The position numbers were made by a program, and so were the translations under genes. A stretch of 10,900 nucleotides of DNA from an uncultured Collinsella sp. (GTDB taxonomy: Bacteria > Actinomycetota > Coriobacteriia > Coriobacteriales > Coriobacteriaceae), in contig CAAECP010000030.1 of assembly GCA_900754385.1 (NCBI GenBank), forward strand, positions 1 through 10,900, read 5' to 3'. Shown piece after piece: positions 5,107-10,900 of this stretch. The notes beneath the pieces were generated by a model, which worked only from the letters and a program-made list of their open reading frames with translations, had not been told where the DNA came from and did not search any database. How positions within the stretch are numbered: the stretch's first letter is position 1; every line of letters starts with the position of its first letter.

Positions 5107-6363
5107 CTACTTGTAATACGTCTTGAACAGCTTAAAGTGACGCAGCTTGGTGTGCCACATGCGCAACCAACGGTTAAAGACAAAATCACCCTTCATAAAA
5201 GAAGGATCGGCGGCCTTGCCCTCTTTGGCCAGACGATGTGCCTTCGCACGCAGCTCGGGGTCCTTGACATACTTGTCAACGACGCCCATGGGGACGACCA
5301 TCCACAGCGCCTCGTCCTGCGCCGTCACAAATTCCGGCTCAAACGGGCGGTTGTACACGTACTCATCCACCACGTATTTGGCAACGTTAAAGCCGCTGTT
5401 GGTGACGTAGTAGTTACTGCGGCCCTGACGCGTGTTGAAGTCAAAGAACTTAAACGAACCATCGCGTTGGTCGTACTTGACGTCGAAGTTGGAGAAGCCC
5501 GTAAACTTAAGGTCCTCGAGCAACTTGCGCACGCCGCCCATGAGCTCGTCGTTAGGCTCGGTAATGATGCATGCATGGTTGCCGACGCCGTGAGGCTGGT
5601 GCTCCTCGAGCAGCACGTGGCCCAGGCACATCATGCGAACCTTGCCGTTGCGGTCGGAATAGCTGGTAAGCACGCGCATGTACTCGTCGTTGCCGGGCAC
5701 GCGGTCCTGCAAGATGAGATCATCGGTGTAGCCACTGGCGTACACATCGCGAATGACCTGCTCCAGCTCGGCGCGATCGGCAATCTCGTAGGCCTTCTTC
5801 TGGCCCTCGAACTCGTGCTCCCACCACATGATGCCGTCAGAAGGCTTCAGAATCATCGGGAAAGGGAAGTCGATCTGGTCGAGCACCTCGGCGGAAGCCT
5901 CGCCCTGGGCGTTGAGCATCGCCATGGTAAAGGTAAACGTGTGCGGATAGGGCACACCGTGCTTCTCGCACAGCTCGTAGAAGATCTCCTTCTTCTGGCA
6001 CTGCTCGAGCATGCTGTAGGGCGCATAGGGCGCGATGACGTTGGAGGCAAGCTGGCCGGCATCCTGAGCCTGTGCGGCAAGCGCGACGTAGTTATCGCCG
6101 CAGCCCATGAGGATAATCTTCTTATCGGGATTGGCCTGTGCAATGCCGTTGACGGTCTCGATCATGACCGGCATGGTATCGATATCCACGTTGGGCGTGT
6201 AATCGATAATTTGGCTGCGATACGCGGGGCCGGTCTGGTACTTGCCAAAGACTAGGCTCTTAACCTGATACTCCTCGTAGAAAGCGCGCGCCACCGAATA
6301 CGCGTTGATGTCGCCGCCGAGCAGCACGGGGATAAACTCGCGCTCTGTAAACTGCAATGCCAT
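5107..6363 (-). CDS. ATP-grasp carboxylate-amine ligase, probable D-aspartate ligase
   Basis: A 418-residue ATP-grasp enzyme. The N-terminal preATP-grasp domain (about 9-120) starts with FIPVLLGGDINAYSVAR. The ATP-grasp core runs to about residue 330, with likely ATP-binding Lys125 and Lys173 (ILKPSDG), and metal/ATP-binding acidic residues in NFDVKYD (Asp294) and FFDFNTRQGRSN (Asp308, Asn310). Such enzymes activate a carboxylate with ATP and join it to an amine. Length and the adjacent aspartate racemase match the Aslfm type of D-Asp ligase, which couples beta-carboxyl-activated D-Asp to the side-chain amine of the peptidoglycan stem peptide. ATG 6363 has AGGAAG a few bases upstream. Fold: confident. 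Substrate: inferred from the operon; another carboxylate-amine substrate is possible. Confidence 0.82.
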   Translation of the reverse strand: MALQFTEREFIPVLLGGDINAYSVARAFYEEYQVKSLVFGKYQTGPAYRSQIIDYTPNVDIDTMPVMIETVNGIAQANPDKKIILMGCGDNYVALAAQAQDAGQLASNVIAPYAPYSMLEQCQKKEIFYELCEKHGVPYPHTFTFTMAMLNAQGEASAEVLDQIDFPFPMILKPSDGIMWWEHEFEGQKKAYEIADRAELEQVIRDVYASGYTDDLILQDRVPGNDEYMRVLTSYSDRNGKVRMMCLGHVLLEEHQPHGVGNHACIITEPNDELMGGVRKLLEDLKFTGFSNFDVKYDQRDGSFKFFDFNTRQGRSNYYVTNSGFNVAKYVVDEYVYNRPFEPEFVTAQDEALWMVVPMGVVDKYVKDPELRAKAHRLAKEGKAADPSFMKGDFVFNRWLRMWHTKLRHFKLFKTYYK

Positions 6364-6419
6364 GGAAACTTCCTATCTAGAACTGCCCACACGATGGGCG
6401 GTCTTTGTGCAACTGATTT

Positions 6420-6449
6420 ATTTTAGCGTGCCGAGCCGCCGGCACCCAA
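6420..6449 (-). promoter_or_regulatory. Candidate promoter with a dyad in the spacer, for the ligase-racemase operon
   Basis: On the minus strand TTGGGT (6449-6444) and TAAAAT (6425-6420) are separated by 18 nt, about 57 nt before the ligase start. The spacer is almost filled by a perfect dyad, GTGCCG-n6-CGGCAC (arms 6428-6433 and 6440-6445), a natural place for a repressor or MerR-type activator. The -35 match is weak. Confidence 0.35.
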
Positions 6450-6515
6450 AGCTCCACCGTATCTATGGCAATCGGCGTAATTATCCAGCACGAAGGCGGC
6501 GATCACCGGTGTACG

Positions 6516-6549
6516 ACAACGGGCAATGAACCCACCGTTGTTGTAGGAT
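6516..6549 (+). promoter_or_regulatory. Inverted repeat and possible -10 upstream of the MOSC gene
   Basis: ACAACGG (6516-6522) is the exact reverse complement of CCGTTGT (6535-6541), 12 nt apart. A TG-TAGGAT extended -10-like sequence (hexamer 6544-6549) lies immediately downstream, 35 nt before the GTG start. There is no good -35; the repeat would overlap that position. Tentative. Confidence 0.3.
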
Positions 6550-6583
6550 TCAACATGTTGCCCGCCCCGTCGAAAGGTACACT

Positions 6584-7216
6584 GTGCCCCAGGTTCATCC
6601 GATCAACAACCCCATCATTGACGCCGCAAAGCGCGAACTTACGGATCGGGCCCGGACGGCAGCTCCCCTACACACCGCAAAAGATGCCTACAACGGGCCT
6701 GCCCGCATCGTCTCAATCAACACGTCGGAGCACAAAGGCACGCGTAAGTCACCCGTCGCCGACGGGCACGACACCGTCATCGAGCAGTTTGGCCTCGCCT
6801 CCGATGCGCACGCCGGGCATTGGCACCGCCAGATTTCCTTTTTAGCTGCAGAGTCTATCCAGACGGCGCAGGCGCGCGGGCTCGATGTGCACGAGGGCGA
6901 CTTTGGCGAGAACTTCACCACCCAGGGCATCAACCTGCTCTCACTCCCCTTGGGCACGCAGCTCAAACTCGGTAGCGAAGTGCTCGTCGAAATCAGCCAG
7001 ATCGGCAAAGTCTGTCACACACGCTGTGCCATCTACTATCTCGCCGGCGACTGTATCTTCCCCCACGAGGGCATTTTTGGCGTCGTGCTGCAGGGCGGAG
7101 AAGTCCATGTCGGTGACGACGTCCAGGTGGTCAGGCTCGGCGACGGCACCTGTTCCTTCACTCCCGCCGAGGCACTCAAAGAGGTGGAGCGGGCTCGTCG
7201 CGAAGGAACCCTGTAG
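6584..7216 (+). CDS. Stand-alone MOSC domain protein
   Basis: A 210-residue soluble protein. The MOSC fold (related to the C-terminal domain of molybdenum cofactor sulfurase) is indicated by the opening RIVSINTSEHKGTRKSPV (41-58), DAHAGHWHRQISFLAAES (74-91), GDFGENFTTQGINL (105-118), GTQLKLG, and the conserved cysteine motif GKVCHTRC with Cys144 and Cys148. MOSC domains are thought to carry or transfer sulfur or bind the molybdenum cofactor; stand-alone versions such as YiiM reduce N-hydroxylated compounds. No molybdopterin genes are adjacent, so the partner is unknown. The N-terminal 35 residues are an extra, poorly conserved-looking piece. GTG 6584 is chosen for GAAAGG at 6572-6577 (6-nt spacing). 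The gene is divergent from the ligase operon. Confidence 0.85.
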   Translation: MPQVHPINNPIIDAAKRELTDRARTAAPLHTAKDAYNGPARIVSINTSEHKGTRKSPVADGHDTVIEQFGLASDAHAGHWHRQISFLAAESIQTAQARGLDVHEGDFGENFTTQGINLLSLPLGTQLKLGSEVLVEISQIGKVCHTRCAIYYLAGDCIFPHEGIFGVVLQGGEVHVGDDVQVVRLGDGTCSFTPAEALKEVERARREGTL

Positions 7217-7228
7217 TTGCAAAACCCC

Positions 7229-7418
7229 ACGTTAAGGTAGCTTTTACAGCCAAAAATCCCGTTGCAACAGGGTGCCGTAACGTTAAAGTTTAACTCTATG
7301 GTTTCTCAACAATTCACCATTCCCGCAGGTCAAGGCTAAAGCCTCAAGTTTAACTTGACCCTTTAGAACCTTTAAGGTTCAAGTTGAGGTCGAAAGCAGT
7401 AGTAGAATACACCTCGAC
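7229..7418 (+). promoter_or_regulatory. Upstream region of the wall-enzyme gene with clustered AT-rich palindromes
   Basis: The 234-nt gap between the MOSC stop and the next start is AT-rich compared with its surroundings and dense in dyads: GTTAAA-G-TTTAAC (7282-7294), TCAAGTT-T-AACTTGA (7344-7358), GAACCTT-T-AAGGTTC (7366-7380), and the outer pair GGTCAAG/CTTGACC (7328-7334/7354-7360). ACGTTAA is directly repeated at 7229-7235 and 7280-7286. A TAGAAT hexamer at 7403-7408 is the best -10 candidate, flanked by GGTCGA (7388-7393) and TCGACC (7413-7418). No clear -35 is present; the 7366-7380 palindrome sits there. I read this as a promoter with multiple operators. I see no clear terminator for the MOSC gene. 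Confidence 0.5.
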
Positions 7419-7450
7419 CAATAACCTACGATTGATTGCAGAGGGACTGG

Positions 7451-8584
7451 ATGCAGCATTCGAACCATCGCACCGCAGCGCTCGTCGCGTCGAAGCCGGC
7501 TCGTATCATCACGAGCGCCGCGCTCGCCGTCGCGCTGACGGCCACGCCGATGCTCTCCCCCGTCGCGGCCTATGCCGCCTCGCAGGCAACGCAGGATCAG
7601 CTTTCCGCCGCCCAGAAAAAAATCGAGGACGCTACGAGCGCCTACAACGACGCCCGAACCAAGCTCGAGGATCTGCAAAAGCAGATCGACTCCAATGAGG
7701 CGAACATCGATAAGATTGAGGCCGAGCTGCCCGAGCAGCAGGCCAAGGCAAGCTCCGCCATGCGCGATCTGTATAAGTACCAGAAGGGCACCAGCCCCAT
7801 CGTGAGCTTCCTGGTGAACACGCAGAGCTTGGGCGACTTTATCACCACCTGCAAATACACCAACCAGATTACGAGCTCGAGCGTCGACGAGATCGAAGAG
7901 CTTAACAAGATGCAGACCGAGCTCGAGCAGAACAAAACCGAGCTCGATCAGGCCAAGTCTCAACTTGAGGGCGAGCAGAAAAATGCCGAGGATGCACTGG
8001 CGCAGGCTCAGCAGCTCCGCAGCGAGGCGCAAGCGAAGGCCGAACAGGAAAACGCTGCCGAGCTGGCAAAGCTCGAGGCCGACAAGGCCGCTGCCGCCGA
8101 GAAGATCTCGGGCGAGGGCGTAAGCGGCAACAACTCCAACAGCCAGGCCAACAACGCCAACACCACCATCGACACCACGGTGAACAGCTCGAATAGCGGT
8201 AACTCCGATTACGACTCGTTCATTAACGAGTGGACGAGCCGCATCGATAACTACCTTGCCGGCTCCCCTATGGCAGGCCAGGGCTACAACTTTGCCGTCG
8301 CCGCCTGGAATACCGGCGTCGATCCCCGTTGGTCCCCCGCCATCGCCTGCATCGAGAGCAGCAAGGGCCTTTATTGCGCCGGCTCCTATAACGCCTGGGG
8401 CTGGAGTGCCCGCGGCGGTGGTTGGCGTAGCTTTGGTAGCTGGAGCGAGGGTGTCTCCGCCCACGTTGCCTACCTGGGCGCCAACTATGGTTCCACACTT
8501 ACCCCGGCAGCCGCCAAGAAGTACTGCCCGCCCACGTGGCAGGACTGGTACAACAAGGTCGCCAATCAAATGAACCGTATTTAA
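7451..8584 (+). CDS. Secreted coiled-coil lysozyme-like peptidoglycan enzyme
   Basis: A 377-residue exported protein. Signal peptide: basic N-terminus, hydrophobic core about 19-36, likely cleavage after AYA (residue 42). A long coiled coil runs from about 45 to 220 (Gln/Glu/Lys/Ala-rich, with a central KYQKGTSPIVSFLVNTQSLGDF break), like the regulatory N-domains of PcsB/CwlO-type hydrolases. A Ser/Asn-rich linker (about 224-252) leads to a C-terminal domain (about 255-377) with RWSPAIACIESSKG, NAWGW, GGWRSFGSWSEGVSAHVAYL. This is a lysozyme or transglycosylase-like fold with Glu302 as probable catalytic acid. Cys300, Cys309 and Cys359 may form a disulfide. It probably cleaves glycan strands during growth or division. 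ATG 7451 is preferred (GAGGG about 6 nt upstream) over TTG 7436, which adds five residues. Nine Trp lie in the last 120 residues. Confidence 0.85.
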   Translation: MQHSNHRTAALVASKPARIITSAALAVALTATPMLSPVAAYAASQATQDQLSAAQKKIEDATSAYNDARTKLEDLQKQIDSNEANIDKIEAELPEQQAKASSAMRDLYKYQKGTSPIVSFLVNTQSLGDFITTCKYTNQITSSSVDEIEELNKMQTELEQNKTELDQAKSQLEGEQKNAEDALAQAQQLRSEAQAKAEQENAAELAKLEADKAAAAEKISGEGVSGNNSNSQANNANTTIDTTVNSSNSGNSDYDSFINEWTSRIDNYLAGSPMAGQGYNFAVAAWNTGVDPRWSPAIACIESSKGLYCAGSYNAWGWSARGGGWRSFGSWSEGVSAHVAYLGANYGSTLTPAAAKKYCPPTWQDWYNKVANQMNRI

Positions 8585-8594
8585 GTGCAACTGC

Positions 8595-8621
8595 AAAGGG
8601 GCCCCAAACGGGGCCCTTTTC
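8595..8621 (+). terminator. Bidirectional terminator between the wall enzyme and the kinase
   Basis: AAAGGGGCCCC (8595-8605) pairs with GGGGCCCTTT (8610-8619) around the loop aaac, ending in TTTT (8617-8620). It begins 10 nt after the stop of the wall enzyme. The reverse strand also gives a stem followed by TTT, so it can serve the kinase gene, which ends at 8628. Confidence 0.88.
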
Positions 8622-8627
8622 GATTAT

Positions 8628-10121
8628 CTAAGAGACGACACCGGTCGCGTTGCCGATAACAACGACGACACACATGACGGCAAACATAAACCCGAGCGCC
8701 TTGAACCATAGTTCGACAAAAGCACTCCCCCGATACCGATCGAGCGCGGGAAAACGACGTCGAAGCCTACGCCGGTCGAGCATTCCGAATGTAATGAGCA
8801 GCACCAGGCCATCGACCATAAAGAAATACTCAAGTGCCAAAAACCACGTTGGATAGTTTCGGTTTTCGCCCGTCGGCGTAAATACCGCAAAATGGCTGCC
8901 CATCAGCAGCAACAATGTTGTCGCATAGACGCATCCATTCCATATGCGCCCCACGGGCTCGGGGATACGCGAGAGCAGACGCGCACATTTGGACGTCACG
9001 AGAGAGACGATCGAACGCCGTCTTGCAGAAGACGGAAGCGTGAAGGCAACCGGCTGCTGTACCCGTTGCACCTGTGGCACCGCGGCCCGGGGCACGCTGG
9101 CAGCAGAAAAGGTCACGGGCGACGGTGCAGGGAGACATAGCTCATATGCCGCACGCGCAGCATGCCCCAGTGCCTTTGCGCTCGCAAAGCGCTTGGCGGG
9201 ATCGAGTGCCATCGCCATGCAAATCACATCCGCCAGCGGAACGGGAATGTCATGCGCCTCGCATTGCTCACGTATGTCCCGCCCCGGTTTAGGGTCAGTT
9301 CCCGTCAGGCAAAAGAACAGCAGCGCGCCAAGCGCGTAAATATCACTGCGGACGCTCGTCTGCCCAAACCCAAACTGCTCGGGCGGCGCATAGGAACGCG
9401 TGCCAAACTTGACGGTGTCGGCGTCGGCGCCATCGCGCCAAACGCGCGCGATTCCCAGGTCAATAATCACCAGCGACGAGAAGGTCATGCCGGCATCGGC
9501 CGCATACCTCACGCCCGATACGATGATGTTCGAGGGTTTAAGGTCGCGGTGGATTACCGGCACCCCCGGCTCCCCCGCAGCTGCAAAACCAGCATGCAGC
9601 TCGCCCACCGCTTCACACAGAACGGGATACAGCCCGCGGGCATAATCGGGCGTCGCCCCCAGGCGTCCCACCAACGCCTCGAGTGTCTCGCCTTCGACAT
9701 ACTCCATCACCACGTCAAGCTCGTCGCCCACACGGCGACAATCGACGATTCGAGGTAAGTGCTCAAAACGACGACCGGCGCGCTGGGCCGCAAACAGGCG
9801 CTCATATGCTCCGCCAATCTGCACCGAAGCATCAATGCGCTTGCGGACAAAGGGACCGAGAGACCCGCCGCCAGAGCCCTCAAAATAGACGAGTTCGGTC
9901 GTCTCGACATCCGAGCACTTGAGCACGCGCTCCACACGATAGCTGTCATCGCGGTCGAGCGACGCCAAATGCTCGACAAGTGAAGCAGTCAGCTCGTCAT
10001 CGGAATATGTTGGGCTCTGAGTATCCATGGTGTCCATCATAACGCAGGGTGCGGACACCCCATGGTGTCCGCACCCCGTTCGTTTGCATGGTTGTTCTGG
10101 TGACACCGCCGGCTCAGCCAT
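8628..10121 (-). CDS. Membrane-anchored Ser/Thr protein kinase
   Basis: A 497-residue Hanks-type kinase. Key residues: Lys94 (FVRKRI, VAIK-lysine equivalent), likely alpha-C Glu107, catalytic loop HRDLKPSN (His191-Asn198, Asp193 catalytic), DLG instead of DFG (Asp221), and APPEQF (Ala246-Glu248) with RSDIYALGALLF after it. A clear glycine-rich loop is not visible in the expected place (LKCSDVETTELVYF), so the ATP lid is divergent. A Pro/Val-rich linker (about 332-365) leads to three hydrophobic helices (about 393-415, 425-448, 468-492). No PASTA or other sensor domain is present, so signals may be sensed in the membrane or by partners. ATG 10121 is taken because it lies 6 nt after the HTH gene with GGTGAG upstream. 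ATG 10040 (removing 27 residues and an unusual hairpin) is a real alternative. Confidence 0.87.
   Translation of the reverse strand: MAEPAVSPEQPCKRTGCGHHGVSAPCVMMDTMDTQSPTYSDDELTASLVEHLASLDRDDSYRVERVLKCSDVETTELVYFEGSGGGSLGPFVRKRIDASVQIGGAYERLFAAQRAGRRFEHLPRIVDCRRVGDELDVVMEYVEGETLEALVGRLGATPDYARGLYPVLCEAVGELHAGFAAAGEPGVPVIHRDLKPSNIIVSGVRYAADAGMTFSSLVIIDLGIARVWRDGADADTVKFGTRSYAPPEQFGFGQTSVRSDIYALGALLFFCLTGTDPKPGRDIREQCEAHDIPVPLADVICMAMALDPAKRFASAKALGHAARAAYELCLPAPSPVTFSAASVPRAAVPQVQRVQQPVAFTLPSSARRRSIVSLVTSKCARLLSRIPEPVGRIWNGCVYATTLLLLMGSHFAVFTPTGENRNYPTWFLALEYFFMVDGLVLLITFGMLDRRRLRRRFPALDRYRGSAFVELWFKALGFMFAVMCVVVVIGNATGVVS
10047..10076. repeat. Perfect 13-bp inverted repeat at the start of the kinase gene
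   Basis: GGGTGCGGACACC (10047-10059) is the exact reverse complement of 10064-10076, with a 4-nt centre. It lies inside the long reading frame of the kinase (about codons 16-25), or just upstream if translation begins at 10040. No T-run follows on either strand. Part of it, GGACACCATGG on the minus strand, recurs directly at about 10026-10036. Confidence 0.85.
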
Positions 10122-10127
10122 CGGCCA

Positions 10128-10550
10128 CTAACTCACCGTTTCCTCGCCAAAGCGATACAGCTCTTCATTGACCTTTTGGAGGCTACAGCCACGGTCGATG
10201 CAAAAGATAATGATTGCGTCGCGACGGTCCTTGCAGTTGAGGACGCTCACTCCGGCAGCCGTCAGGGCGCGGTTGGTCTCCTTGAGCGTCAACGCCATCG
10301 CAAAGGCAATCTGCAGCACCTTGTTGCGGCTCGGATGCCGCGCACCGGTAAAAATCTGATAACCAAAAGTCTCATTGAGGTCGGCCATGCGCACCACGCG
10401 CGAGCGCTCTAAGCCCTTTTCCTGCAGCAGCTGCTTAAGATAGTCCGAAAGCGACGGGGCGGCAAAGTCGTGCTCTTTGATATAGCCATCGATGTTTGGC
10501 GCGTCGAGGAGTTCATTGAGTAACTCGTCCGTCAGCTTTTTATCGGGCAT
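10128..10550 (-). CDS. Small helix-turn-helix protein next to the kinase
   Basis: A 140-residue protein. Residues about 33-97 (SLSDYLKQLLQEKGLERSRV through NKVLQIAFAMALTLKETNRA) read as an XRE/Cro-like five-helix bundle with the putative recognition segment TFGYQIFTGARHPSRNKV (61-78). The rest (about 104-140) is a helical tail with Cys106, Cys117 and Cys122. It starts at ATG 10550 behind a very strong ribosome site (GGAGGTGAGG, 10564-10555). It ends 6 nt before the kinase start, so the two are probably co-translated and functionally linked, for instance as a phosphorylation target or a transcriptional regulator working with the kinase. DNA binding is inferred from the fold alone. Confidence 0.8.
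   Translation of the reverse strand: MPDKKLTDELLNELLDAPNIDGYIKEHDFAAPSLSDYLKQLLQEKGLERSRVVRMADLNETFGYQIFTGARHPSRNKVLQIAFAMALTLKETNRALTAAGVSVLNCKDRRDAIIIFCIDRGCSLQKVNEELYRFGEETVS
10132..10137 (-). promoter_or_regulatory. Ribosome site supporting the upstream kinase start
   Basis: GGTGAG on the minus strand lies 10 nt before ATG 10121, inside the end of the HTH gene. The alternative starts at 10040, 10037 and 10028 have no comparable site, because the GC-rich hairpin arm occupies the upstream sequence. This favours, but does not prove, the long form. Confidence 0.5.
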
Positions 10551-10589
10551 ACGACCTCACCTCCCATACGGCGCAACGGTAGCGACATG

Positions 10590-10900
10590 TTAGGCCAGCA
10601 CCCAGCTTGCAGTGGCAGACTTATCAAACACGTTGGCAAAATAGAGAGCCTTCTTGATGTCACCATCAAAGTAGATATTGCCCGCCACGGAACCGCCGGC
10701 GGCAAGGGTACCAGACTGCAGCTCATCGGAGCCCTCGCTGTAATAACCCTGGTTCTGCTGAGCACCGTTGGCGTCCTCGCCCTTCCAGTCGTAGATATTG
10801 TAGTCCGCGCCCTCATCGCCATTGTTGACGTACGTGACGTGAATGCCCGTCATGGTCAAACCGTCATAATTTGCGAGGCCGGGCTGGACGGAATCGACAA
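10590..10900 (-). CDS. DUF4352-like extracellular immunoglobulin-type protein, C-terminal part
   Basis: The frame is open to the right edge, so the N-terminus (probably a signal or lipoprotein peptide) is missing. The visible 102 residues run from VDSVQPGLANYDG to ASWVLA. The pattern of alternating beta strands, VTYVNNGD, then a polar loop, then LQSGTLAAGGSVAGNIYFDGD, is typical of DUF4352/telokin-like domains of secreted lipoproteins: a conserved asparagine after a hydrophobic strand, then L-x-x-G-x-L-x-x-G-x-x-x-x-G. The role of these domains is not known. A TTG at 10857-10859 could be mistaken for a start, but the domain continues upstream of it. The stop lies 39 nt before the HTH gene, with no terminator between, so all three minus-strand genes may form one transcript. 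Confidence 0.7.
   Translation of the reverse strand, partial: VDSVQPGLANYDGLTMTGIHVTYVNNGDEGADYNIYDWKGEDANGAQQNQGYYSEGSDELQSGTLAAGGSVAGNIYFDGDIKKALYFANVFDKSATASWVLA

Noticed and set aside
4261..6255. A 664-codon open frame on the plus strand
   Set aside because: It lies antisense to the racemase and ligase genes, which have clear motifs and ribosome sites. Long antisense frames are common in GC-rich coding DNA, and its His/Val/Leu-rich translation resembles no protein family.
7217..7450. A c-di-AMP (ydaO-type) riboswitch before the cell-wall enzyme, as seen in some Actinobacteria
   Set aside because: I looked for the conserved ydaO core sequences and could not find them. The region is AT-rich palindromes instead. 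A covariance-model search would settle it.
7379..8596. A 405-codon minus-strand frame opposite the wall enzyme
   Set aside because: Low-complexity shadow of a coiled-coil gene. The plus-strand protein has a signal peptide, a catalytic motif and a terminator.

Overview
The window looks like a stretch of a Collinsella-type genome (Coriobacteriia, Actinomycetota). The evidence is GC-rich coding sequence, short intergenic gaps with strong GC-rich terminators, an LPXTG-anchored surface protein, an ECF transporter whose two ATPases are fused, and a lysozyme-like secreted enzyme with a long coiled coil. The genus is an inference from style and gene content; no marker gene is present.

Left part, plus strand (1-4224). 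The window opens with the 3' end of a sortase-anchored surface protein (3-479) and its terminator. Next comes the most interesting element: a 22-codon leader peptide with three consecutive Trp codons (666-734), followed by an intrinsic terminator (771-803). This is a classic ribosome-mediated tryptophan attenuator. It does not precede trp biosynthesis genes. It precedes a three-gene ECF-type ABC transporter: an S component resembling TrpP (881-1453), a fused double ATPase (1662-3413) and the EcfT permease (3406-4152). The transporter proteins contain one Trp in 1021 residues. Together this points to a tryptophan uptake system switched on when charged tRNA-Trp is scarce. An 18-nt perfect inverted repeat links the leader just after its Trp codons to a segment beyond the terminator. 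A large imperfect inverted repeat of about 100 nt separates the S component from the ATPase gene.

Middle, minus strand (4276-6363). An ATP-grasp ligase is followed by an aspartate/glutamate-family racemase. This is the pairing known for D-aspartate ligase (Aslfm) systems that add D-Asp to the peptidoglycan side chain. Divergent from it is a stand-alone MOSC-domain protein (6584-7216).

Right part. A secreted coiled-coil lysozyme-like cell-wall enzyme (7451-8584, plus) is preceded by a cluster of AT-rich palindromes, two of them with the same 7-1-7 design and centres 22 bp apart. Converging on it from the right is a minus-strand set: a DUF4352-like extracellular protein fragment (running off the window at 10900), a small HTH protein and a membrane-anchored Ser/Thr protein kinase. 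Gaps of 39 and 6 nt suggest co-transcription. A perfect 13-bp hairpin lies at the start of the kinase gene and makes its start codon uncertain.
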